Of a stretch of 64,000 nucleotides of DNA, positions 54,851-64,000 are shown piece after piece. The stretch lies in the NCBI GenBank assembly GCA_038373885.1, contig JAWZYV010006213.1, forward strand, positions 558,001-622,000, written 5' to 3'. The translations under genes and the position numbers were made by a program. Source of the DNA: Cheiracanthium punctorium (taxonomy: Eukaryota; Arthropoda; Arachnida; Araneae; Cheiracanthiidae). A model generated the notes under the pieces. The model had not been told where the DNA came from and searched no databases. It saw only the letters and a program-made list of their open reading frames with translations. Position 1 is the first letter of the stretch. The number at the start of each line of letters is the position of its first letter.

Positions 54851-57800
54851 CATCAATAAAGCTTTCATTATTTTTGAAATGCTGTTCAACAATGAAAACG
54901 CATTGTACTTTCAAGTAGTAGTGCATTTTTACTACTATTTGAAAGTATCCTAAACACTCATCTCTCAAACTATTTTCCTTTTTTTGTTGCCGAACTAAAT
55001 TATTTAATTTTCTATTTAATTCAAATATTTTCTAACTTTTTGGACCCTTTAAAAGAGTGGCTGCAGTATCTTCGTTAACTGAGTTTTTATGACAAAAGAA
55101 TCAAACATTCTGTCGCTCAGAAGTGTGTAAGTTAAGTTTCATCCCTATAATCTAATTAACATGAAATGGGGTGCGCGTTTGAAACAATTAAGATGTATAT
55201 TTCTAATTCTGCTACCATTAAATAGATGTCGCTACGTGTTCCATAATTTAAATTCGGTTATTTATAGACTGTTTATATAATGTACTATTTTGTTTCTTAT
55301 GGCTTTACTGCGGGTCAAGCTATTAGAATAATCGAAACAAGAGATTTTTTATTCAGTCACACATACAAAAACGTAAAACAGGGGACATACTTCTCTCAGA
55401 ATAAGCGAAGAGTACTATGGTATAAGCAATATTGTAAAAATACGGTTTACTAAATCAGATAATAAAATGATATATATTTCGAGTAATCTGGTTGCAATTC
55501 ACAAACGAATAAAATATTTATGAAAGCTTTAAATGCGTTTTCTTTCATTTTGATCCCTTAAACTCTTTTATCTTTGTATGCGAAAATATATGCATGAAAT
55601 ATGCATTTTCCATATCCATAAAAACTTAATGCATCTTTTCTGTAAATAGATATGAAAGGATTATGCATGCTGTATTTTTTTCTTCTTTTGTGTGTGTTTC
55701 TTTGTATGTTTTCGATATGTTGGTAAGAACTGGCAGCTGTCCAAAAGAAGTTTTGAGTATATTCACTGGTTATCGCTATGCAAGTTGTTCTAACTGGTTA
55801 TTTTCTATTCTGCAAGTGAAATAACAAATATGCAAAATGTACACATACACATACATATCTATACAGAAAATTACATAGACTGATAAATACGGAAAGACAC
55901 AGAGAAAATAAAGTAATATAATCAACATACTCAAAAATATTGTAGAAAAAATACGAGCAAGAGCTAACTTATAAATAGAGTATTTGGAAAAAATAGTAAT
56001 AAACTTACAGGGGAGATAGAGCACATCAAAATATATCTGCATCATACAGCAGTGAAGTCGATAACTTTTTTTTTTTTTTTTGACAGTTAATCTTCAAAGG
56101 GTATCAGCTAACATTCCTTATGAAGTTGTTTGTTTTTAGTTTTTAAAAAAATGGTTTGTTATCGGAAAATTAAGCCTCCAAATGTAAATACGACTTATAA
56201 TGATCGACTTCAGTTCAGTTTTTTTTATTAAAAATATAATTAAGTGTTGGAGTGATTATCAACAGGTGAATGGAAACAACGTACTTGATCACACATCGGT
56301 GTATGATTTCGATAGCTTTTGAGGTCCCCTACCTCCCCTAAAATATCGTCAGTGCATTTTTGAGACGTCCTGTATATACCTATTCATGATACTAACACAT
56401 AAAATAGAGAATATGTGAAAAATATACTTTCTTATAAATGAAAAAATTTGTTGTTAGGCATAAATCACGAACGTGTGCCTGGAACTTGCAAAATTAAAAT
56501 TATAAACGTATACCCAATGACAGCCTTAGTCGCTGGAGAAAAGGAATTTTAATTTAATGAAATAATGCATTGAACCAAGTTTTTCCGGAGAGGAAATGGT
56601 CCAAAACTTAATAATAAACTAAAAAAAAAATGCAGCAGTGCTTCTGAAAGAGATCTTGAAATATATTTGCTAAAACACGATTCCAAAATTGCAACATGAG
56701 CTACTTTAATCCGAAAAAAAAAATATCGTCATTTTAATAAGGCTATTCTTTTTCTTCATAAAAATCAAAATGTGGTTTAATAACAAGAGTCTGCCCCCCC
56801 CAACCCCTTTTACATATTAAAAATGGATATAAACACAAGATGCAGATAAAAATTAATAAAATCCTCAAACGTAATATTCCAAACATTCGAAACCAAACTG
56901 TAAGCATTGCACTATCCTGAACCTCAAATTCTGCATAATGTGAGCAGTCATATATCACTTTGTAACTATGCATATTCATTTGTTTAGAATGTAGGAAATT
57001 GCCCTATTTTTCTATTTGTACACTTTAATTTTACGGGGCTTTAAGCGTGTAGATATACAATGCACTAAATTGCTACTATCCGAAACGGGGAGCAAATGTA
57101 GACTAGTATGGAGACTAGTAAATGAAGACTAGTAATGTATCTGTATAAAATAAGCTAAAGTACTGTTCGATCACATGGTAATTTTTAGTGAAGGTAAGTA
57201 ATTACTAAGAAATATAATTTTACAGCTTAATGAAGGAAACGCTTAGTTACCGTAAAAAAAAAAAAAAAAAAAAAACATGCATTTTGTAAAATGCAGTTTT
57301 TTAACTTGCTGCATGAATATATGCTTACTAGCATCAATATATTTACTAAGCGCATTATAGGATTTTGCGTAATGTCAATAGAACAAGTCAACGAGAACTG
57401 CAGAGTTTGAAAAACAATGTAACTCTGAACTTGCTGTTTGAATTAGGAGACAGTCCTAGCAAACGTTTAACTCTGTAACATACCCTACCCTACATAAATA
57501 TTTTTCAGCAGAAAAGTTCAAAAATGAGTTATTTTCTATTGATTGAGTTAAACAGGTTAAGTTTGAAAAGAATTTTTCGTTAGTCAGTAAACGTTTAAGA
57601 ACGCAATTAGATATATATATATTAGATATATACATACTCACTAAAATACTACTGAATAAAGAAACTGAATTTTTTCAAAACTTTTTATTTAAAAAGTTCT
57701 TGGAGCTACGTTTCATAATATTTTCCTTCTATCCATATATTCCGACTTTACAGTTAAACTTCAAATGCATTATTGAAAATGGGCAAACAGCCAAAAACTA

Positions 57801-58724
57801 TCTGAATTCAATAACGCTTTTCAGTCCCCTTGTACTTTAGTACACGAAAGTCAGGCTCTCGTGTAACGCTTTGGGTGTTGTATGGAACAGGCCTTTCCGG
57901 AATTCAGTAAATAAAAAGTAAATGATTTAAAGGAGGTCAGTACCTTCATTTCATAAATTATTTTAAATTAACATTAAGTGAAGTGTAAAAACAAATAAAT
58001 TTAGTTCTGAATAAGATTTATAAAGCCTCAAATTTCTCCAGGTAATTTTAAACTTCAGCTGCTTTTAGTTTCTTTATTAAATTGTAATATGTCGCAGCTT
58101 ATTATAAGTTGGTATTAAAATAAGAAAAATTTTTAATGCTATCATCACGAAAAACAATTTGAACCCCAACCATATAAAAGATTATGCAGGAAACTATCTT
58201 AAATTACTTTTTAATCCTGGTAGTAATTTAATTTGGGATGTCTTAACTTTTTTTAAGATGTAGCTGACTGATTAACTCTTGGATTATTTCGTGCATACAT
58301 TCTTGAGGGCGTTATGGGAATCAAGAGGTCTCTTTTTGTATGTTTAGAAGAAGCTTCTCTAACCTCTATTGTTTTTGTAAATCTCTTCTAGCTTTTGCGG
58401 AATCTTTCCGATGAACTGCGAATGCACTCCCCTCCCTTCTTCCCAGATATAGTAAGGAGGATGCCACCTTGAAACGACTGAATCTCATTGAGGATTAATT
58501 TTCCCCGACAATAATTTGTCAAGTAGTCCCATTCGTACAAGTCTAGGAATTTCGATAATGTAACAACGCTTAGTACAGGAGACTGGGGCTAGTGGGTGCA
58601 GTTTTCAGTTACTGATTTCTATTAATTTTTGTTCACGTTTTTCAACAAAATCTTAAAACCCCTTTAAAGCACAGTTATTTGTCTATGAACACCCAAGATT
58701 TCTGTGTTTCTAGTGCGTGTAGTT
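54851..58724. other. AT-rich DNA, nothing recognised
   Basis: Nearly 4 kb without a recognisable gene. Homopolymers at 56,067-56,081 (T) and 57,255-57,275 (A) and a GAGACTAGTA repeat (about 57,100-57,138) are present. Open frames such as 55,776-56,045 (minus) are hydrophobic AT-rich chance frames. Confidence 0.5.
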
Positions 58725-58726
58725 TA

Positions 58727-58818
58727 CCCAGCAAACACACACAGGTTGACTATTAACGTTCAGAAAACGTCTTCTGAACGTTAATAGACGTTCAGAGAAC
58801 CTGTGTGTGTTTGCTGGG
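58727..58818. mobile_element. 92-bp hairpin MITE with AACGTT palindromes
   Basis: The termini CCCAGCAAACACACACAGGT and their exact inverse are flanked by TA (58,725-58,726 and 58,819-58,820). The 48-bp centre repeats the palindromic AACGTTC/GAACGTT block. The whole unit is one near-perfect stem. It resembles a widespread class of tiny MITEs with CCCAGCA ends found in many animals (from memory). No coding capacity. Confidence 0.8.
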
Positions 58819-58820
58819 TA

Positions 58821-59259
58821 TGTTTCGAAGAAGGCCGAAGTAAAAATAAAAAATATATGCTAATTTGACCCTTCTCGGGGCAAGATGCCAATATTTATGG
58901 AATAAGTTGGTACATTCTCTGTGAAAAGTTAAATGAAATTAAATAAGATGCATTTAAGAGAACTCAACTGTATTTTTACCAGCAAGTTTAAAGAAATGAA
59001 TTACCTGTTTTCGAACAATATAAACTTTAAATTAGACAGCTTTGAAAATAATAAAACATCAAATTTTTAGTAGCTTTAGTTCAACTCCAAATCATCAAGA
59101 GTTCCAGTTATCACAAATTTAAAATCGAGTATCTTTGTTATGCAGGTCTGAATTTTCAACACACTTTTCTCTGTGTTTGCAGTGCATGTTTATTGGTCTG
59201 CAAGCCAGTGGCAGTGCAGTTCTTACCAGCCTTTAAATTTTATTTTGTACAACAAAATA
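58821..59259. other. AT-rich DNA, nothing recognised
   Basis: No gene is supported. Confidence 0.4.
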
Positions 59260-59323
59260 CCGATACAAGTAGATCAAGCAAACCGATACAAGTAGATCAA
59301 GCAAACCGATACAAGTAGATCAT
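59260..59323. repeat. 23-bp tandem repeat, about 2.8 copies
   Basis: The unit CCGATACAAGTAGATCAAGC plus AAA is repeated exactly at 59,260, 59,283 and 59,306. Confidence 0.95.
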
Positions 59324-59822
59324 AAAAAAGTATCAGATTAAAAATTTTAAGTCCCATTGGGATTCTAATTAAAGGATAAGAAGGGATTCCGAAATGCTGA
59401 CCATTATAGGCGTGTGTTTGGAAAGAAATTGGCGAAAATTATTCGGTCAATTTCCCTTGAATCTTGGAGCTATGTTTGCATGATGTCTGCGTATCTTTTT
59501 AAAAAAATTAGAAAGAACACATGTTGAAATCATTAATGTTAATTAGGTAAAAAGTGAGTACAATGAATGATTATTCATTTCTTCCTAAGAACAATTCTGT
59601 AACTTACTTTAATTTGAAACTACCGGAAGCCGAGTTTTTACAGTACATTAATAAAATGCTAATAATTTAACTATAAAATTATTCCTATAAGTAGTTTCTT
59701 ATTTTTTATTAAACTGTAATTCTTAGTCATTTGATATTTGTGATTTATTTCCTAAAGGAATTTTTAAAATGGGATTGGTCATTTACTTGTGCATAAATCA
59801 CAAATTGCAGATCTTGCGACTA

Positions 59823-61547
59823 CCGTATATACTCGTGTATAAGCCCACTTTTTTTGGACAAAAATTTGGATTTATGCACAAGTAAGATCTAACGCATTAA
59901 GTTTTTGTATTTTAAGACAAAATGTTACAAATTAGAAGAAAAAAAGAAGAAAAATACAAATACTATACATATCACATCATTCTTCGTCGGAGCATCCGAA
60001 AAGTTCTTTAAAGTCACTTTCAGTCCTGATTTCATCGTCATAAATGTCAACAAAATCATCATCTTCTTCTTCGCCGGAGTCGGATTCTTCCGACGACTCA
60101 ATTAATGAGTCTTCGCACCCGTCCATAGAATTGCTTATGCAGCACTTCTTGAACGATTTCACTATAATATCCTTTGGAATGGATTCCCACGAATTTTTTA
60201 CCCATTCAGTTACTGTTACGATGTCCACTTTTTTTAGATTGCCTGTCTTTGTAGTCTGTACATTCTCGGAAGCCATCCATTCGTTCCAGAATTTTCGAAG
60301 CCGGTCTTTGAACGGCTTATTGACGCAAACGTCTAATGGTTGAAGCAATGATGTCATTCCCCCTGGAATAATGGCGAGTTCCGTATTCATATTAGAAATT
60401 CTACTCTTTACATCGGCCGTTACGTGAGCTCGGAAGGAATCACATACTAGCAGGGCTTTCTTTTTCAGCAGCCCACCTTGCCGCTTGCTCCACACAGTGC
60501 TGAGCCACTCACACATCATTTTTTCGTCTACCCAACCATTAGGATGAGCCCGAACAATCACACCTTTCGGGAAAACGGTAGATTTAGGAAGCGTTTTTCG
60601 CTTGAATATTACCATGGGTGGTAATCTGTCTCCGTTTGCAAGACATGACAACACGACTGTAAATCGTGTTTTTTCATGGCCTGTCGTCCTAATGAAAATA
60701 GATGACGCTCCTTTAGAATTTACTGTCCTGTTGGACGGCAAATCGAAAGTTACTGGAGTCTCATCCATATTTGCTATCTGCGAAAGGTCAAATCCATGTT
60801 TTTTCCGTAGGCGAATAATATATTTCTGCCACTGAATAAGCTTCTCTTCCAACTGCTCTGGAATTTTCTGCGCGATCTTTGTCCTTTGTCTCAACGTGAG
60901 ATTATTCCTTTCCATAAAGCGCGAACACCAACCAGCGGAACCACAAAACTGCGCAATACAACTGTCTTTAAACTCATTTCTAGCTAAATACAGTGCTCTC
61001 ATACGTATTGATGTTCTTGTTACGATTAAGCCTTTACATCGATTCTCTTGAACCCAATTCAACAACTTTTCCTCCAGCTCAGGAAAATGTGCAGTTTTTC
61101 CACGCATGGCTTTCTTCGTGCGAGGCAGAGTCTGCAAAACATTTCTTATTTTTCTCCATTCGCGTACTTGTTTCGTACAAACACCAAACTCACGAGCTGC
61201 AGCAGAATTATTATGCTGTTCGGCATATTCAATTGCTTTCAATTTGAAAGCCGCGTCGTAAGACATTCTTTTTACTTTAGCCATTCTAAAATATGGAAGT
61301 TGAATGCGAAGAATGTAAGCTATCGGTTTGCACTAGGATAAAAAAAAAAAAACACTGCGTAGCAAAACAATCACGTGATCACCGAAAGCCAGTCGAATTC
61401 TGGTAGGGGGAGTATTTCACGGACGCGTCCATTTTTAAAGTTGGGAGGGTGGGCTTATACACGGGTCAGCCAATTTTGAAAGAATTTTGGGAGAAAACTG
61501 AGGGGGTGGGCTTATACACGGGTGGGCTTATACACGAGTATATACGG
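59823..61547 (-). mobile_element. Intact pogo/Tigger-type DNA transposon (1,725 bp)
   Basis: Perfect 26-bp terminal inverted repeats begin CCGTATATACTCGTGTATAA (59,823-59,848 and the inverse at 61,522-61,547). TA lies on both sides (59,821-59,822 and 61,548-61,549), as for the Tc1/mariner/pogo superfamily. One uninterrupted transposase gene fills most of the element on the minus strand. The right end holds three copies of GTGGGCTTATACACG (61,449, 61,506 and 61,522) against a single exact copy in the left end. Intact ends, TA duplication and intact gene suggest a young and possibly autonomous copy. Confidence 0.93.
59977..61284 (-). CDS. pogo/POGK-like transposase, 435 aa
   Basis: The frame starts at ATG 61,284 with MAKVKRMSYDAAFKLKAIEY, an N-terminal Brinker/psq-like helix-turn-helix (about residues 6-50). 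A CENP-B-type DNA-binding domain follows (about 66-135, with GWCSRFMERNNLTLRQRTKI). The DDE_1 catalytic domain (about 165-330) has Asp residues at 174 (NMDETPVTFDLPSNR), 282 (LLVCDSFRAH) and 318 (LLQPLDVCVN), with 35 residues between the last two, the DDxD pattern of pogo. The C-terminus is acidic (SDSGEEEDDD). The closest family I recognise is POGK/Tigger-like. It would bind the terminal repeats at 59.8 and 61.5 kb and cut and paste the element. No stop, frameshift or missing catalytic residue is seen. Confidence 0.93.
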   Translation of the reverse strand: MAKVKRMSYDAAFKLKAIEYAEQHNNSAAAREFGVCTKQVREWRKIRNVLQTLPRTKKAMRGKTAHFPELEEKLLNWVQENRCKGLIVTRTSIRMRALYLARNEFKDSCIAQFCGSAGWCSRFMERNNLTLRQRTKIAQKIPEQLEEKLIQWQKYIIRLRKKHGFDLSQIANMDETPVTFDLPSNRTVNSKGASSIFIRTTGHEKTRFTVVLSCLANGDRLPPMVIFKRKTLPKSTVFPKGVIVRAHPNGWVDEKMMCEWLSTVWSKRQGGLLKKKALLVCDSFRAHVTADVKSRISNMNTELAIIPGGMTSLLQPLDVCVNKPFKDRLRKFWNEWMASENVQTTKTGNLKKVDIVTVTEWVKNSWESIPKDIIVKSFKKCCISNSMDGCEDSLIESSEESDSGEEEDDDFVDIYDDEIRTESDFKELFGCSDEE

Positions 61548-61549
61548 TA

Positions 61550-62054
61550 AGTCTCGACTGAATGAGGAGGTATTAAGAAGATTGCATTACTCGAATATAA
61601 TTTTACTTCCAGAAAGACTTTAACCAAGCATTATGGATGAATTAACGTAATTTTTTGCGTCAGCCATATGCTCCAAACTTCCTTAAACAATATACAGTCT
61701 TGAGCCCAAAACATTCTCAAAACCCAATTCTTCAATTTTCATTCAACAAGCGTATACAATTGCCATATTTTCACAATAATCATTAAAGGTACGAACACAT
61801 TTCCGACGGTATAAACAAGGAGCATATTAACCATTGTTTGTAAAAAAAATCAAGTAAAATTGATAGTGTACATAATTTAAAATTTATATTTATTTTAATT
61901 AAACATGCTTATTGATTAAAAGTACTTTTTATACTAAATTTATTCATTAACCCTGAAAATAATGTAGTGTACATATTTAGAAATCAAGCATGTCTGTATG
62001 AGCAACTATTAGCAATATTGAACTCAAAATATTGTTGAACTGAGTGGATATGTT
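61550..62054. other. AT-rich DNA, nothing recognised
   Basis: No gene or repeat was recognised. Confidence 0.4.
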
Positions 62055-62058
62055 TTAA

Positions 62059-62363
62059 CCCTTTGAGGCGCAACCCTTTCCCAATGCTTAAAAAAGGGCA
62101 GCCGTTGCCATCGCTATTTATCAGCATTGGGCAATCTATCCAGCTTTTCTCACATTCTTCCATTTTTCAGCAGATGTCAGTGCTGTTAAAAATAATCGTG
62201 ACCATTTTTTTACGGGAAATGACGTGCTAAAAAGTAAAGGATTCTCGTGGAGCTATGTCACCGCCACTATTTTTATAGAAATCAAATCTATTCTTAGTGA
62301 CTGGCAACAGTCAAAACGTCAGAGTTTGGTGTTCCCAGAGCGGGAACACTGCGCTTTAAAGGG
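62059..62363. mobile_element. piggyBac-like MITE lacking the hairpin (305 bp)
   Basis: TTAA flanks both sides (62,055-62,058 and 62,364-62,367). The ends match the 15,934-16,441 copy (CCCTTTGAGGCGCAACCC and GCGCTTTAAAGGG). The sequence jumps from GCCGTTGCCATCGCT directly to TATCAGCATTGGGC, so the entire internal hairpin is gone while both termini and the GTTCCCAGAGCGGGAAC block remain. Confidence 0.85.
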
Positions 62364-62367
62364 TTAA

Positions 62368-64000
62368 CTTATAAGCTACTTTTGTAACTACAAACCAGAA
62401 AATTAACAAAGTTCAGCAATGATTTCTTGTTATTGACTAACTCTTTGATCTCAATGAAAAAAATATTATTCGAGCTACTTATACCTTTTCTTTTATTCAT
62501 CTCCTTGTCTTTTCCTTCTCTTTCCTTTGTGTTGACCGCACTGTATGTTACAAATGCATCGGTCAGAAGTGGCATACCGCCAAGAAACTTTAGTTAGATC
62601 GATCATGACTGTCTTAGCTTTTATTTAGTTTGAAATAACTTCCTACACTTTATATATTTGTTTGGAGATGGATATTTTTAGCACAAACGAATGGTTTCGC
62701 TAAAGAAAGAAAGAAGTATGACCCAAATAATTCTATGCATGATAAGATGGATCAATACAGTAACAAGGCTGAACTGTTAGGTAATTAAGAAATAATCACA
62801 ATATACTTGTTTGGATTTTCTTTTCAAAATTTTGGAAACAACCAAATAAAAAACAAATATGAGTTTAATTGCAAGTGATCATTTTTTTCTTATTCCAGGG
62901 AAGTTTACCTCCCTTTTACGAACTTTTTAAAATGGATTATTTAAAGAAATATTTCTAGATGATTGACATGGTAGCCTATAGATAATATCTTTGTCCATTT
63001 ACCCAAGATTGAATACAGAGGAAACTTTATGAAAAAATTATGTAATGCTGAGTTATATTGGTGTCCAAATAGTAAGGCCACAAGTACGTTTTTCAAAATA
63101 ACTCAAAACTGTCTCCCATAAAATGATAAAATATTTATTTTACATATTTTGAATAATGAATAGCTCAATGATAGCTTCCAATTTGCAATAAATATTTATA
63201 AGACTTAGTTCTGCAGCGCAATATTTCATTTGACTGTTTAATCATCCGGGATTTTTGCCTGCAATATTGTGAATATTGCGTTAAACCCCACATGTTTGAC
63301 TGTCTGTAGAGGGAATGAGCTCTCATAATCATTTAAGTGATTCAGTAAGATCGAGAGTCCTTGGCTGGATTGAAATTAGTTAGTCAAAAGGTGAGGTGGC
63401 ATGATTTTTGTAAGTGTTCCCAAAAGTGATATTCAGGGTGTAGAATCACTTACGAACAAGTAGCACCATCACCAGAAATCGATCGAACCCCGATTACCTC
63501 GGGATGAGAGAGCCTACCACATAGCTTTATAGGTTGTCACAGGTGTTGGGGTTGGTTGTCTCATAAGCCTACTTCCAGTACAAATGACCTTGTGATGATC
63601 TCTACAAATCGCTGATTCACCAACAAGAGCTGGGAGTGGAAGACATACCACTAAATCATTTGTATGATGAATTCAGATACCGTTGTTCTTGTGGAATGCA
63701 AAAGTGAAATCTTTCACATTCTTGGAAAATAAACAATCGTTTCAATCTCATCAGGCAGCATCTTCTACATTCTTACTACGATATATTTCACAGAACTTGT
63801 GCTTAAAAATTTAACAAGGATATGATCATCGATCTCAAGATTACTGGTGTTAAGATTTTTCTGATCAATTGGGTAGGTCTATCTAATTTAATGAAACATG
63901 TACACTCATGTCCATAAATTAAGGATAATTCAGAATCACACAGAAATTGATCTCTAAAATAAAAATTTCACCTGTGGAATGATCACACACATCTTAAAGA
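62368..64000. other. AT-rich DNA to window end, no gene seen
   Basis: No gene is supported. The short frames match nothing recognisable. One possible tRNA-like segment is listed separately. Confidence 0.45.
63440..63545 (-). repeat. Possible tRNA-derived SINE fragment
   Basis: On the minus strand, TATGTGGTAGGCTC (63,510-63,523) resembles an A box and GGGGTTCGATCGA (63,479-63,491) resembles a B box at suitable spacing. Neither is perfect and no tail or duplication was found. Confidence 0.3.

Noticed and set aside
60044..61341. Plus-strand frames of 77-99 residues
   Set aside because: Antisense shadows of the pogo-like transposase.
1..64000. CRISPR arrays, rRNA, bacterial operons or ribosome binding sites
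   Set aside because: Nothing resembling these was seen; base composition, splice-like signals and element content are eukaryotic.

Overview
The window looks like AT-rich, intergenic or intronic DNA from an arthropod nuclear genome. A chelicerate such as a spider is my best guess, from the mix of DUF4817-type mariner relics, TTAA-flanked piggyBac-like MITEs, hAT MITEs, Helitrons and tRNA-derived SINEs. That guess rests on family recognition, not on a database search. I see no rRNA, CRISPR array, operon or convincing intact host gene. Nearly everything that can be named is a transposable element (TE) or a relic of one.

Left part (1-22,230): long AT-rich DNA with scattered small elements. These are a hairpin MITE (447-680), a DUF4817 mariner relic (about 2,880-3,787) carrying a nested hAT MITE, a TA-flanked element full of AAGCTT palindromes with a SINE inside (5,992-6,923), a decayed Mos1-like mariner transposase (10.3-11.1 kb), three tandem-repeat patches (7.7, 13.3 and 15.5 kb), a piggyBac-like foldback element (15,934-16,441) with a truncated relative at 21.6 kb, and a second hAT MITE (19.7 kb).

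Centre (22,234-31,866): a complete, apparently young Ty3/gypsy LTR retrotransposon on the minus strand. It has nearly identical 0.91-kb LTRs, a 5-bp target duplication CTATG, a primer binding site, gag with two CCHC knuckles, and pol with protease, RT, RNase H and integrase all carrying their catalytic residues. Gag and pol are joined by a textbook -1 frameshift signal (slippery TTTAAAC, 7-nt spacer, 8-bp stem). Between pol and the 3' LTR lie 2.27 kb without env. That segment holds A-tracts (T on the plus strand), repeated imperfect palindromes and a set of splice-like signals on the opposite strand.

Right part (31,872-64,000): a second piggyBac-like MITE family, a non-LTR retrotransposon scrap, a mariner MITE that kept only the DNA-binding segment of its transposase (37.3-37.9 kb), a foldback, another TTAA element (39.5 kb), a 1.2-kb hAT non-autonomous element (42.2-43.4 kb), two related Helitrons (46.9-49.5 and 50.1-51.2 kb), two more DUF4817 transposase relics (52.9 and 54.4 kb), a 92-bp hairpin MITE (58.7 kb) and an intact pogo/POGK-like transposon (59,823-61,547) with a 435-residue transposase.

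Two elements look capable of activity: the gypsy-like element and the pogo-like element. Most of the rest are non-autonomous or decayed, and several are nested, so their relative ages can be read from the sequence.
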